This document shows positions 1-9,569 of a DNA stretch of 47,104 nt, piece after piece; the stretch's first letter is position 1; every line of letters starts with the position of its first letter. The position numbers and the translations under genes were made by a program. The notes below the pieces were generated by a model. The model saw only the letters and a list, made by a program, of their open reading frames with translations. It had not been told where the DNA came from and did not search any database. The DNA lies in the IMG/VR virus record IMGVR_UViG_3300029787_000089, positions 1 through 47,104 of that record. The stretch is one strand, 5' to 3'. Origin of the DNA: a virus.

Positions 1-1152
1 CGACAGCCTTTTGTACAGGCATATGCTGGTACAGATTCTGATGCTGGAGTAATTATTGATGTTGGTCAAAGCGGTTGGGAAACTACAGTTACAGGATTTA
101 AGAATTTAACTTTAGCAAATGCCTACGACGAACCAGCAATCGCTGACCCATCAAAATATTTTCAGTCAACGCTGTACACCGGCAATGGATCAACCCAATC
201 CATTAATCAATCTGGTAATAGTACATTTCAGCCTGATTGGGTCTGGATCAAAAATAGAGATGCTGCTGATAGCCACATCTGGACGGATGCTGTGCGTGGT
301 GCGACAAAAATTATGGAATCCAATGATGCCGATGCCGAAGTCACGGATGATGATACACTAACTGGTTTTGAATCAGATGGGTTTGCTTTAGGCGATGATG
401 ATAAAGTAAACACAAATACGGAAAATTATGTCGCTTGGCAATGGAAGGCTAACGGTGCAGGTTCCAGCAATGAAGATGGAACCATAAACACCACTGCTAC
501 ATCTGTTAATACTACGACAGGCGTGTCTATTTCCACTTATACCGGCACCGGATCAAACGCTACAGTAGGGCATGGGCTTGGCGTTGCTCCGAAGATGGTG
601 ATCGTAAAACGACGCAACACCTCTGAAAGCTGGCGAGTGTGGCACACCGCCATGACCGATGGCAGTTATTTTATGAATTTAGAAAACACAGATGGACAGG
701 CCAGCATTGCTGCTATCTGGAACTCTACTGCGCCGACCAGCAGTGTGGTTTCCGTTGGCACAAACGCCAGCGTCAACGGCAGCAGTGACACTCATGTGAT
801 GTATGCGTTTGCAGATGTAGAAGGGTTTAGCAAGTTTGGTGCCTACACTGGAAATAATAACAACGATGGTACTTTTGTTTATACAGGGTTCAAACCGGCT
901 TTCCTGATGTTTAAAGTGGTTTCGACGACAGACTCTTGGCAGGTCTATGATACAGCAAGACAGGATTTTAACGTGTTTGGAAGATCATTAACGCCAAATG
1001 AAAATGCTGTTGAAAGCAGTTTTTCTGCCCGTGTTGATTTGTTAAGTAACGGTTTTAAGGCAAGGTCAACCAACACAGCAATTAACGGCAGTCAAACTTA
1101 TTTATTTATGGCTTACGCTGAAACACCTTTTAAAACAGCAACTGGTCGATAG
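1..1152 (+). CDS. Tail fibre / receptor-binding protein, 3' part (5' end outside window)
   Basis: The reading frame is open from base 1 to the stop at 1152, giving 383 visible residues with no N-terminus. The visible part holds about three copies of a module of the form YTGNG...GF.P..v.iK.....W.vyD, near residues 60, 180 and 278. Examples are YTGNGSTQS followed by QPDWVWIKNRDAAD, and YTGTG followed by GLGVAPKMVIVKRR. This repeat is common in tail fibres of marine phages and is thought to build beta-rich distal fibre domains that contact the host. The + strand genes that follow are also fibre or virion genes. Fibre identity is firm at family level; the receptor is unknown. Confidence 0.8.
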   Translation, partial: RQPFVQAYAGTDSDAGVIIDVGQSGWETTVTGFKNLTLANAYDEPAIADPSKYFQSTLYTGNGSTQSINQSGNSTFQPDWVWIKNRDAADSHIWTDAVRGATKIMESNDADAEVTDDDTLTGFESDGFALGDDDKVNTNTENYVAWQWKANGAGSSNEDGTINTTATSVNTTTGVSISTYTGTGSNATVGHGLGVAPKMVIVKRRNTSESWRVWHTAMTDGSYFMNLENTDGQASIAAIWNSTAPTSSVVSVGTNASVNGSSDTHVMYAFADVEGFSKFGAYTGNNNNDGTFVYTGFKPAFLMFKVVSTTDSWQVYDTARQDFNVFGRSLTPNENAVESSFSARVDLLSNGFKARSTNTAINGSQTYLFMAYAETPFKTATGR

Positions 1153-1164
1153 GAGAATAAAGTA

Positions 1165-1698
1165 ATGTGGAAACATAATGGCAGAACAATCAGAGTGGGT
1201 AAAGCATGGACTGCTGATAATGGTGTTCAGAATCCTGCTAACTGGCATATCTGGTCTGCCTCAGAAAAGATTGCTGCTGGTGTTGTTGAGGTAATAGAAG
1301 AAACACCACCGGATAGCCGTCTCTATGCTTGGTCTATGGGTTCAGATGGTAAGATAAGTAAAACTGCTAGAAATTTAGATGATACTGGTTCTGGTGATGC
1401 TTTAGCTCTTGGTGTAAAATCTAATTTAAAACAAGAAGTTAAAAACCAACAAGGAGCCTTGCTCAGTCAAACAGATTGGGCTATTATTCGTAAGGCAGAT
1501 AAAGGTACAGCTATACCTAGTAATATTCAAACATGGAGGGATGGCATTCGTACAAAGGCTACACAAATGGAAACAGCTATAGATAATGCAGCAGATACAG
1601 ATGCGGTAGCTGCGCTGTTCGTGACGTATACGACCAATGCAGACGGTAGTCAAACAAAGTCTGGTATATTGTACGATTGGCCTGAATTAGGAGATTAA
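1165..1698 (+). CDS. Fibre-associated protein, possible tail fibre assembly protein
   Basis: 177 aa, preceded by a good Shine-Dalgarno (AGGAGAATAAAGTA then ATG). The C-terminal half contains LLSQTDWAIIRKADKG followed by IPSNIQTWRDGIRTK. This matches the 'sqTDW...R..e.g...p..i..wR..iR' signature of phage tail-fibre assembly chaperones and DUF4376-type fibre proteins. The N-terminus (MWKHNGRTIRVGKAWTADNG) has no such match. The position directly after a fibre gene and before another fibre gene supports a role in fibre folding or attachment. The exact role is inference. Confidence 0.6.
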   Translation: MWKHNGRTIRVGKAWTADNGVQNPANWHIWSASEKIAAGVVEVIEETPPDSRLYAWSMGSDGKISKTARNLDDTGSGDALALGVKSNLKQEVKNQQGALLSQTDWAIIRKADKGTAIPSNIQTWRDGIRTKATQMETAIDNAADTDAVAALFVTYTTNADGSQTKSGILYDWPELGD

Positions 1699-1901
1699 TG
1701 TATTATTTTATTTCAGTTATTATAATTTCTATACTACCAACTGGAGAGCCTGTTATAGAACGATCTGTTACAGGTCCATTTCCAAGTCAGGGTGACTGTA
1801 GTTTGTATACTAAAGTAATTGAAGATATTGTTAAACAAGTACCAACATCTCACATAATAGAAGCAGAATGTAAAAAAGAAGATAAAGGAAAGGCAGTTTA
1901 A
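1698..1901 (+). CDS. Small protein with N-terminal hydrophobic segment
   Basis: 67 aa. The start codon overlaps the previous stop (TAATG) and the stop overlaps the next start in the same way, so the gene is translationally coupled on both sides. The first 15 residues (MYYFISVIIISILPT) are hydrophobic, like a signal peptide or membrane anchor. Two cysteines (in GDCSLY and ECKKED) follow. I do not recognise a family; a small exported or membrane-anchored protein is the most that can be said. Confidence 0.6.
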   Translation: MYYFISVIIISILPTGEPVIERSVTGPFPSQGDCSLYTKVIEDIVKQVPTSHIIEAECKKEDKGKAV

Positions 1902-2884
1902 TGGCAAGCACATACACAACAAATCTTCGTCTAACAAAACAAGCAGACGGAGAAAATCCAAACAGTTGGGGTCAAATCCTCAACGATGGAGTTATCAGTC
2001 TTGTTGATGATGCTATCGCTGGATACACTACTGTATCACTTGGTAGTGCTGCAACCGTAACTTTAACTAATGTTCAGGGTGCTGGAGATCAATCTAGATC
2101 GGCTATACTAGAATTTAAGGGAACTGTTGGTGGAACGCATGACACTATTAATGTTCTTATTCCTAATAATTCAAAATCATATGTTGTAAAAAATTCTGTT
2201 TCTTATAATGATAGCACTGATGCTATTGTTCTGAAGGTAGCTGGTAATACTGGTGTAACTGTTGCTGATGATTCTTCTGCAATGTATGTTACAAATGGAA
2301 CCACTGTTATTCCTGTGGCGCAAACAACTTTTACTAATATTACAGCAAGTGGTGATCTGGCTGTGAAAGGTAATGCAAGTGTAAGTGGCACCCTTACTGT
2401 AGGAGGAGCCGTTAGTCTGGCTTCTACTTTAAATGTTGGTAGTACACTTACAGTAGCAGGAGCGGTAAGTCTTGCCTCTACTCTGAGCGTTGCGGGTGCT
2501 GCATACTTTGGCAGTACAGTTACTGTATCTGGTAGAGGTAAGTTTATGGCCGGTGGTTTTTCCACTATTGCTACTCTTTCAGATAATTCATCTATCGTAC
2601 CCGACCTTAATACCAGTAACGTCTTTACTGTTACATTAGGTGGAAACAGAACTCTTGCTGCCCCTACAAATACCACTACTAATATTGGAGCAACTGGACA
2701 TATATTTATTGTTCAAGATGATACTGGAGATCGGACACTAAGTTATAATTCAGTCTATCAATTCTCTCAGGCTGGTGTACCTGTGCTTACAACTGCATCA
2801 GCCGCTGTGGATATTTTCTTCTATGCAGTAAGAACTACTACTAAAGTTGATTCAATTCTTATAAAGAACTTTACTCGAAACTAA
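1901..2884 (+). CDS. Tail fibre protein with beta-repeat region
   Basis: 327 aa. The N-terminus (MASTYTTNLRLTKQADGENP, then SWGQ) is the typical start of marine phage tail fibre or tail repeat proteins ('rL..p..Ge.s..Wg..lN'). Residues about 150-220 hold short tandem beta repeats of the type VGGAVSLASTLNVGSTLTVA, a usual trimeric fibre shaft motif. A C-terminal domain of about 110 residues follows. It lies between another fibre gene and the gp10-like gene, so it is a virion component. Whether it is the adhesin or a connector is not clear. Confidence 0.75.
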   Translation: MASTYTTNLRLTKQADGENPNSWGQILNDGVISLVDDAIAGYTTVSLGSAATVTLTNVQGAGDQSRSAILEFKGTVGGTHDTINVLIPNNSKSYVVKNSVSYNDSTDAIVLKVAGNTGVTVADDSSAMYVTNGTTVIPVAQTTFTNITASGDLAVKGNASVSGTLTVGGAVSLASTLNVGSTLTVAGAVSLASTLSVAGAAYFGSTVTVSGRGKFMAGGFSTIATLSDNSSIVPDLNTSNVFTVTLGGNRTLAAPTNTTTNIGATGHIFIVQDDTGDRTLSYNSVYQFSQAGVPVLTTASAAVDIFFYAVRTTTKVDSILIKNFTRN

Positions 2885-2898
2885 CAAGGCTAATCTAA

Positions 2899-4749
2899 AT
2901 GGCGGAACTTAAAAAGTTTGATTTTCAACAGGGCTTTAATCGGGAAACCACCCAATACGCTGAAGAGGGTAGGTGGTTTGACGGTAATAGAGTTCGCTTC
3001 CGTGCGGGTCGCCCAGAAAATTTAAGAGGATATCAAACAAGAGCTTTGGGTTCCACGTTTGATGGATCGGCCAGAGATTTGATTACATGGTCAGACAGTG
3101 CTGGAACAAGTAGAATTGTTTTTGGTACGCCTGATAAACTTTACGAACAAGATGGCGATCAGTTATATGACATTACTCCTATTGTTACTGCTGTTACATT
3201 AGCAAACTGTTTTGGAACAAGCTCTGGACAAACAAGAGTATGTTGTTCGGATGCTAATCATGGAGCGCAGTTGGGAGACTATGTTTTGTTTACTTCTTCA
3301 GCAGCGTTTAATGCTGTTAGTTTACAAGGTAAAGTATTTCCCATTGCTTCTATTGCAAGTGCTAATGTATTTACTATTGAAGTTACAGGAGCGGCAGATG
3401 CAACAGGCAGTGATGCGGGATCGGCAACATTTAATTATTATATTCCTACAGGATTTTCTGTTCTTGCCGGTGGCTTTGGTTATGGTACTGCTAAATATCA
3501 GGCTACTGTCTGTGCATCACAAACAAGAGCATGGAATCAACCAGCATCTGCCGGATCATCTGGAATTACCTTTAATGTTACTCAATGGAGTTTAGATAAT
3601 TGGGGCGAAGACATTATAGCTAATCGTAGTGGAAGTAATATTTTTTATTGGGATTCTGACTCGTCTACAATACCCGGAGAGGTACATGCAACATCTATAA
3701 CAACTTCTCCTATTAGTGTAAACTCTATACTTGTTTCTCCAAATGATAGACATCTTATTGCTTTTGGAACCAATGAGTATTCTGCCACGGCAACTGTAAG
3801 TGGTACATTTAATCCAATGTTAGTTAGATGGTCTGACCAAGACAATAAAAGTAATTGGGTTCCTGCTGCTGATACAACTGCTGGTGAGGTTGTTCTTACA
3901 GACGGTACTGAAATTGTTGGTGCAAAGCGTTCAAAGAATGCTATTAATATTTGGACAGACAATTCTTTGTGGACTATGGCTTTTGCTGGACCGCCCTTTA
4001 CATTTAGGTTTACACAGGCTGGTAGTAATTGTGGTTTGGTTGGACCTCATGCCGGTATTGATTTTAACGGCGTAACATACTGGATGGGCTTTGGTAACTT
4101 CCATAGATTTAGTGGTCAAGTAGAAACTGTACCCTGCACAGTTCGTAGATATGTCTTTGATGATATTAATGTAAACTATTACACTAAAGTATACGCAGGA
4201 ACAAACTCAGAGTTTAACGAAATTATTTGGTTATATCCTTCAGGCAACAAAACAGAGTGCGATAAATATGTTATCTACAATCCTGTTGATAATTATTGGG
4301 TATACGGTAGTATGTTTTTTACTACTTTTAACGATAAAGAAGTATTTGGAAATACCATTACAACTGGCGTTACAGCGGCAGGTAATAATGTTTATAATAA
4401 TGAACCTGTCTCTGTATTTGTTGGTGCTGACAATGAAACACTAGATTCATTTGTTGAGTCTGCTGATTTTGATATTGCAGATGGCAATTCCATTATGTTT
4501 ATGAACAGAATTATTCCTGATTATGAAATGGCAAACGGTGGTAAAATTAAAATGAAGATTACTACTCAGCAGTTTCCAGAATCTTCTCAGGAAGTTACAA
4601 AAGAATTTGATATTACAAATGCAACAGAAAAGGTTGACTTCAGAAGTAGAGGAAGGCAAGCTAAGGTTAGGGTGTCTTGTGACTCTAATGGTACAAGTTG
4701 GAGATGGGGATCACTTCGACTTGCATTACAGGGAGATGGTAGAAGATAA
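2899..4749 (+). CDS. P22 gp10-like packaged-DNA stabilisation / tail hub protein
   Basis: 616 aa. The N-terminus has the feature '..F..G.nr..t.y..egrW.dgnrVRFR.GrpEnlrGy', seen here as QQGFNRETTQYAEEGRWFDG and NRVRFRAGRPENLRGYQ. It is followed by a long beta-rich body with repeated W and F positions (for example RWSDQDNKSNW and NIWTDNSLW). This is the pattern of the P22 gp10-like stabilisation proteins that plug the portal and carry the tail needle in short-tailed phages. It is consistent with the P22-type portal at 41798. The family call rests on recognition, not a search. Confidence 0.65.
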   Translation: MAELKKFDFQQGFNRETTQYAEEGRWFDGNRVRFRAGRPENLRGYQTRALGSTFDGSARDLITWSDSAGTSRIVFGTPDKLYEQDGDQLYDITPIVTAVTLANCFGTSSGQTRVCCSDANHGAQLGDYVLFTSSAAFNAVSLQGKVFPIASIASANVFTIEVTGAADATGSDAGSATFNYYIPTGFSVLAGGFGYGTAKYQATVCASQTRAWNQPASAGSSGITFNVTQWSLDNWGEDIIANRSGSNIFYWDSDSSTIPGEVHATSITTSPISVNSILVSPNDRHLIAFGTNEYSATATVSGTFNPMLVRWSDQDNKSNWVPAADTTAGEVVLTDGTEIVGAKRSKNAINIWTDNSLWTMAFAGPPFTFRFTQAGSNCGLVGPHAGIDFNGVTYWMGFGNFHRFSGQVETVPCTVRRYVFDDINVNYYTKVYAGTNSEFNEIIWLYPSGNKTECDKYVIYNPVDNYWVYGSMFFTTFNDKEVFGNTITTGVTAAGNNVYNNEPVSVFVGADNETLDSFVESADFDIADGNSIMFMNRIIPDYEMANGGKIKMKITTQQFPESSQEVTKEFDITNATEKVDFRSRGRQAKVRVSCDSNGTSWRWGSLRLALQGDGRR

Positions 4750-5024
4750 TGGCAAGATACCCTACTTTACCTTTTGTTATTAACGGTGACAAAATAGAAG
4801 ATGCCTACAGTACAGTAAGAGATTGGGCGTCTACTTTAATTAATGATTTAGATACAAGGGATGTTCAGGTAGATACAAGACCATCTACTAATATATATAC
4901 GGTTACAACAGTCACAGAAATAGGACGACCAAAGAAAGGCGACATAGCTTATTCAGTAAGTTCTGGTAAATTTAAAGGGTATGTAAGTCTTGGAGCAGAA
5001 ACATCTTGGCAGGATTTAAACTAA
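4749..5024 (+). CDS. Small virion-region protein, unknown function
   Basis: 91 aa, starting in a TAATG overlap with the gp10-like gene. The sequence is soluble and lacks obvious motifs. It contains DLDTRDVQVDTRPSTNIYTV and a C-terminal segment rich in beta-type residues (GDIAYSVSSGKFKGYVSLG). Small proteins at this place are frequent in marine podoviruses; function is not known to me. Confidence 0.7.
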   Translation: MARYPTLPFVINGDKIEDAYSTVRDWASTLINDLDTRDVQVDTRPSTNIYTVTTVTEIGRPKKGDIAYSVSSGKFKGYVSLGAETSWQDLN

Positions 5025-5230
5025 TGAACTCAATTAGTGATCATATGAAAATGATACAAGACAGTACTCTATTAAAGAACTATAATACTGGTCAGGCCGT
5101 TGATCCTTCTAGATTTAGAATAGATCAGGCGCAGGAACAATTTGGCAAAATGAATAAAATAGGGTATAATAGTAGTAACTTTATAGCAGAGCAGACAGCA
5201 CCACAATCTAATTATGGGAAGTTAAAATAA
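5024..5230 (+). CDS. Small virion-region protein, unknown function
   Basis: 68 aa from the ATG at 5024, which overlaps the preceding stop as TAATG; its own stop overlaps the next start in the same way. A TTG further upstream would add six residues but lacks support. The sequence is polar and largely helical (MNSISDHMKMIQDSTLLKN). It belongs to the tightly coupled structural operon; no family recognised. Confidence 0.65.
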   Translation: MNSISDHMKMIQDSTLLKNYNTGQAVDPSRFRIDQAQEQFGKMNKIGYNSSNFIAEQTAPQSNYGKLK

Positions 5231-6612
5231 TGGCATTAAGAGAAATGATGGAAATGAAAGAAACAATGGGTGGTCAGGGAATGCCTCAAAGCCTTGATAC
5301 TATGGCTGCTGTTCGTGGTGGTGGTATGCCGCCCCAACCGCAAGGTATGATGCCTTCTGCTCCTCCTCCTGCAATGGCTCCTCAAGGAGCGCCCGTACCT
5401 GCTATACCCCCTTCTGGTCTTGCTGGTATCTCTCCTCAAGTAGCTCCTCAACCACAAGTAGACCCTCTTAAAATTATGGGAGGTATTGCTCTTGCTACTC
5501 TTATGGAACGTGGTGAAAAAAAGAATATGCTTGAACAGTTTAGTCAGGCAGCAGAAGATAGAGGTGTAAATCTTCCTTCTCAATTTTCCGAAGAAACAGG
5601 CGGCTTGATGAGGCTTGCTGCTGAAGGTGGTCCCGTTCTCTATCGTAGAGAAGGTGGAATCTCTAAAGATACTAAGCCACAAAGAGACAGCATTATTGCA
5701 CAAATGCGAAGGCTTGAAAATATGTTCGGCGCTAAAGTTCCTAAAATAGGAGAACCTCTTGATTACTTCAGTAATAACCCATTAGTATCTTTTAGTGGTG
5801 GAGGAGGAGAGGATGAAGGAACTCCTGTCGGTGAATTATATGTTCGTGATTTTGATGCTCCCGGCGGGATACGTAGTCAGAGCGGTAGAGGGACTAATAG
5901 AAATTTTGAAAGAGAATATCAATCTTTAGCGGGGCAACTACAAGACTTAAATAAGCAGCCGGAAGAACCAGTTTCCGTTGGCTTTACTCCACTATCAGAC
6001 ATGAGTTATGGTAGTTTAAATGATCCTAATCTACCAGCCTTTGATGCGGCTCAACAGAGATTGCAATATAGACAGAATGTTGGTTTCTTTGATCAGCCGC
6101 CCGGACCAACAGCAAATACTCAACGCCTTCTTGCTCAAGCTTATGGCGAAGGAACTCCTATTTATGAAGAAGTGCTGCAAGGTCTTCAGCCCACTCCCAC
6201 TCAACCAGTTAGCACAGAAACAGCAATGGAAGCTTACTATGGTTTGCCGGGAGTTGTATATAATCCTCAACAAGAGGTTCAGGTTGAAGCTCAAACTGGC
6301 GGTGGATTGTATGAGTTAGCTGCCGGTGGTGAGTTTTCTGGCAGGGTTCCCGGTGATGGCGGTGGAATGCAAGACAATGTATACATGCCAATTAGGGAGG
6401 GACAAGAACAGGTAGCCACTCTAGCCGTTAGTCCCACTGAATATGTGGTAGATAGTCATACAATGGCTGCACTTGGTAATGGTAACCCTGATAAGGGTGC
6501 CGACTACATGGATCAGGTTGTTAAGAACATACGTCAAGAAGCTTACGGAACAGATCAGCAGCCTAATGAAATAGATGGGCTGGCAGCACTGCAAGCTAAT
6601 ATGATGGGGTAA
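5230..6612 (+). CDS. Structural protein, Met/Pro/Gln-rich N-terminus
   Basis: 460 aa. Residues 1-80 are low complexity (repeated M, P, Q, G, A). The C-terminal about 110 residues contain GGEFSGRVPGDGGGMQDNVY and LAVSPTEYVVDSHTMAALGN, followed by GADYMDQVVKNIRQEAYG. This 'sGrVpG.gdGmsD...a.lSpgEyVv..d.va.lGnG..d.Ga..ld' region is a conserved block in many podovirus structural proteins, probably processed or packaged in the capsid. The gene starts and ends in TAATG overlaps. The exact virion location is unknown. Confidence 0.65.
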   Translation: MALREMMEMKETMGGQGMPQSLDTMAAVRGGGMPPQPQGMMPSAPPPAMAPQGAPVPAIPPSGLAGISPQVAPQPQVDPLKIMGGIALATLMERGEKKNMLEQFSQAAEDRGVNLPSQFSEETGGLMRLAAEGGPVLYRREGGISKDTKPQRDSIIAQMRRLENMFGAKVPKIGEPLDYFSNNPLVSFSGGGGEDEGTPVGELYVRDFDAPGGIRSQSGRGTNRNFEREYQSLAGQLQDLNKQPEEPVSVGFTPLSDMSYGSLNDPNLPAFDAAQQRLQYRQNVGFFDQPPGPTANTQRLLAQAYGEGTPIYEEVLQGLQPTPTQPVSTETAMEAYYGLPGVVYNPQQEVQVEAQTGGGLYELAAGGEFSGRVPGDGGGMQDNVYMPIREGQEQVATLAVSPTEYVVDSHTMAALGNGNPDKGADYMDQVVKNIRQEAYGTDQQPNEIDGLAALQANMMG

Positions 6613-7043
6613 TGAAGTTTATAAAAGTAGAACCACAATCAGTAAGTATTCTTTGGCCGTTAGTTAAGGACTTAGTACAAAAACCAGTAGATCAAAACTT
6701 AGGTGAGTTTAATATAAAGGATGTATATAATTGGCTGGTCAGTGGTTATATGCATCTGTGGATTATAGGTGACAAAGAAGAAATAGTAGTAGCAGTAGTT
6801 ACAGAGTTTGTTGAATATCCAAGAGAGAAGAGATTACGAATAGTTCTTGCTGGTGGTAAGAAAAACAATATGAACAAGTGGTTCGATATCTTTTGGGATA
6901 AGGATTCAGAGATACACAAGTTTGCTAAACAAAATAATGTAAAAAGATTTGAAGTATGTGGTAGAGATGGTTGGCTCAGAGTACTTGCAAGAGTTGGCTT
7001 TAAAAAGTTCTGCACTGTTCTAACAAGGGAAGTGGAAATATGA
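6612..7043 (+). CDS. T7 gp13-like internal virion / GNAT-fold protein
   Basis: 143 aa. Secondary structure and residue pattern resemble the GNAT fold used by T7 gp13-like internal proteins: a helix with PLVKDLVQKPVDQN, then LWIIGDKEEIVVAVVTEFVE, LRIVLAGGKK, and a C-terminal KRFEVCGRDGWLRVLARVGF. The last segment (cGR.GW.rvl.r.GF) is typical. It lies just before two large ejection proteins, as gp13 does in T7. Whether it acts as an acetyltransferase is doubtful; an assembly role is more likely. Confidence 0.6.
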   Translation: MKFIKVEPQSVSILWPLVKDLVQKPVDQNLGEFNIKDVYNWLVSGYMHLWIIGDKEEIVVAVVTEFVEYPREKRLRIVLAGGKKNNMNKWFDIFWDKDSEIHKFAKQNNVKRFEVCGRDGWLRVLARVGFKKFCTVLTREVEI

Positions 7044-9565
7044 CTGTGAAACAAGATATAAAAATGTTTTTAGATAATCTATCCGTAAGAGATAAGGTTG
7101 AGGTTCTTAAAGAACTGTATAAAGACATTGCGGGACTTGGTGTTGAGGGAGATACTCAGCTTGCTCATATCAATACCTTTGAGGCCAACCTTCTGGTAAA
7201 GTGTGGTGGCTCCGGTACTCTTCATCCAGTTACCGGATTGCCTCAGTATAAAGGTGGCGGAGGTGGTACTCCTCAAGCTACTTTCCAAAACACCAACCAG
7301 TTCTCCAGAATACCTGATGAGGTAGCTCCATATGCTGCTGATGTTTTAACAGAAGCTCAGGACTACTACCGCATGATAATGAATCAGGGATACGATCCCT
7401 ATACTGGTGCTGTAACCGCTCCTCAGACAGCAGAACAGACAGAGGCACAGTCAGGTCTAGCTGCTCTTGGTAGAGGAGCGCAGGGAACTGCTCTGCAACA
7501 GGAAGCTCTTGATCTACAACGGCAGCAAAGCGAAAGATTTACTCCTGAAGTAGCACAAGAGTACATGTCTCCTTATCAGAGGGCAGTCACTGATATAGAA
7601 AAGAGACAGGCTGTTGAAGACTTTGAACGTAATATCATGCCACAGTTTGAAAAACAGGCTGTAGATGCTGGCGGTATGTCTGGTCTTGGCTCACGGGCTG
7701 GTGTACAGGCTGGTATACTTGGAGAGAACTTGCAGCAGCGTCTTGGTGATATCGAAGCTAAAGGATTACAGTCAGCATTTCTTAATGCTCAAAGACAATT
7801 TCAAGATCAGAAAAGGAGAGAGGCTGCACAGGCTCAACAAACTGCTGCGCTTGGTCCTGCCATGTTTAGTCAAGGTCTTGCCCAGCAGGGAGCGTTACAG
7901 ACCGTTGGTGAGCAGAAGCAGACACTTGCTCAGAAAGCCTTGGATGAACAGTATTATAAATTCTTGGAACAGAAAGCATTTCCAGAAGAGCAGCTTGCTA
8001 AGTATTCTGGTTTTGTTTATGGTAATCCTCTACTGGCTCAACGTGATGTGACCAGTACATCGCAGGGTGGTCGTAACTTTAATCAGCCCAGTAGTGGCGC
8101 ACAGTTGCTTGGTACTGGTCTTGCTGCTGCCAATACATTCCGTCAGATTGCACCACAGACTTTTGGTTCCTTTACTGGTGCATTAGGATTTAGTAAAACT
8201 GGCGGTGGTTTGTCTGATATTGTTTATCGAGATAACGGTGGAGAAGTAGTTGATTTTACTGCTGCACCTTTGATTCCCCGATCTGAAAGACGGCGAGCCA
8301 TGAGTGACGAAGGTTTTGATCCAGAAATAACTGGTAAAAGAATGAGTGATTTAGCTCGTACAGATATTGGAAAGGGAACAGATTCAGAAATAGTACAGCT
8401 TCAAACGCTAATGCGAAGAGGTGATGCTATTCCCGCTCAAGAAAGAAGATTAGCGGAACTTATACAAATACGAGAGGCTGGACGAAAGGGATACCTTTCT
8501 ACCGATGATACGGGTTTGGGAGGAACTGGTCCTGCGCCAGAAGGTTATACAGCAGGAATGGAAGAAGTTACTGTTCCTATAAGCCAAGATGGATTGGCAA
8601 AATTAGCCGCTCAAACACCGAAGATGAGTGTTGGTGGTGTTAGTGCTGAAGGTTATAATAGATTTGGAGATAAAAATAGACTTAGTGAAGAGGAGGTTGC
8701 TGCAAGAATGCGGCCTGACATTTATGATCCTGAGTTTATAAGGAGACAGGCAGAAGAAAGGGAGCGCAGGAGAACAGGCTTCTATGATAAGTCTGACAAA
8801 GGAAGGAGAGAGTTTAACAGGCGCATGGCTGATCGTCGGCGTGCCGAGAGAGAACGAGACTATCAACGCAGAAGGGAGCTTGTTGGTGAGGCTGATCCTA
8901 TAGGAACCCTTCTGTCACAGTTATCTCAGAGCCTTCTCAGAACAAGAGACTATGACGAAACAACTGGTATCGGTGCCAGACTTGCCGAAGGTCTTACTCA
9001 AACAACTTCCAAGTTAAGCGAAGCAGACAAAAAACGTAGAGAGCAGCTTCTTGAAATTGAAGATCAGTTTGGAAGAAGGCAAGCTGAAGAAACTGAGAAA
9101 GAGTTTGGGGCTGAAGGTCAGCTATTGTCCAGAACAGAAGAGCGCAAAGCTCTGGCCTTGGCTAGAGAGTTTAAGCTTGAGGATAAGATACTTGACCTGC
9201 CATACGCTAAACAGCGTCAAGCACTTGAACTTATTAATGCTGGCTTGAAAGGTAAGAAACTTAAAGCAGAGATTAAAAAGCTAGAAGCTGAAGCAGAAGC
9301 TGAACGTGGGACTGAGTTAAGTCCTACTGAAACTAATGCTCTTATAAAAATGTTTGATAAAAATAATGCTGCAATTTTTGGGCAAGGCTTTATTGATGGA
9401 CAACCATTTCCTGAAATTGAAGCAGACCTAAACGAAGCTAGACAAAGAGCTATACGAGTTGGTAATACACAAGGCGTGCAAGCAGCAAATGCAGAATATA
9501 TGAAGATAGCTAAACAAATAAAAGATGCTTATAACGCAGGAAAGTATAATCAAAATAAGGTATAA
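7040..9565 (+). CDS. Large structural protein, putative internal virion (ejection) protein
   Basis: 841 aa; its start overlaps the previous stop (ATATGACTG). After about 80 residues there is a Gly-rich linker (YKGGGGGTPQ), then a helical Gln/Ala-rich region (residues about 100-310). A very charged Arg/Glu region follows (RRQAEERERRRTGFYDKSDK, about 560-620), then a C-terminal coiled coil. No enzymatic motif is visible. Size and place, between the gp13-like gene and the 1421-aa protein, suggest one of the proteins that leave the capsid ahead of the DNA. Confidence 0.6.
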   Translation: MTVKQDIKMFLDNLSVRDKVEVLKELYKDIAGLGVEGDTQLAHINTFEANLLVKCGGSGTLHPVTGLPQYKGGGGGTPQATFQNTNQFSRIPDEVAPYAADVLTEAQDYYRMIMNQGYDPYTGAVTAPQTAEQTEAQSGLAALGRGAQGTALQQEALDLQRQQSERFTPEVAQEYMSPYQRAVTDIEKRQAVEDFERNIMPQFEKQAVDAGGMSGLGSRAGVQAGILGENLQQRLGDIEAKGLQSAFLNAQRQFQDQKRREAAQAQQTAALGPAMFSQGLAQQGALQTVGEQKQTLAQKALDEQYYKFLEQKAFPEEQLAKYSGFVYGNPLLAQRDVTSTSQGGRNFNQPSSGAQLLGTGLAAANTFRQIAPQTFGSFTGALGFSKTGGGLSDIVYRDNGGEVVDFTAAPLIPRSERRRAMSDEGFDPEITGKRMSDLARTDIGKGTDSEIVQLQTLMRRGDAIPAQERRLAELIQIREAGRKGYLSTDDTGLGGTGPAPEGYTAGMEEVTVPISQDGLAKLAAQTPKMSVGGVSAEGYNRFGDKNRLSEEEVAARMRPDIYDPEFIRRQAEERERRRTGFYDKSDKGRREFNRRMADRRRAERERDYQRRRELVGEADPIGTLLSQLSQSLLRTRDYDETTGIGARLAEGLTQTTSKLSEADKKRREQLLEIEDQFGRRQAEETEKEFGAEGQLLSRTEERKALALAREFKLEDKILDLPYAKQRQALELINAGLKGKKLKAEIKKLEAEAEAERGTELSPTETNALIKMFDKNNAAIFGQGFIDGQPFPEIEADLNEARQRAIRVGNTQGVQAANAEYMKIAKQIKDAYNAGKYNQNKV

Positions 9566-9569
9566 TTAA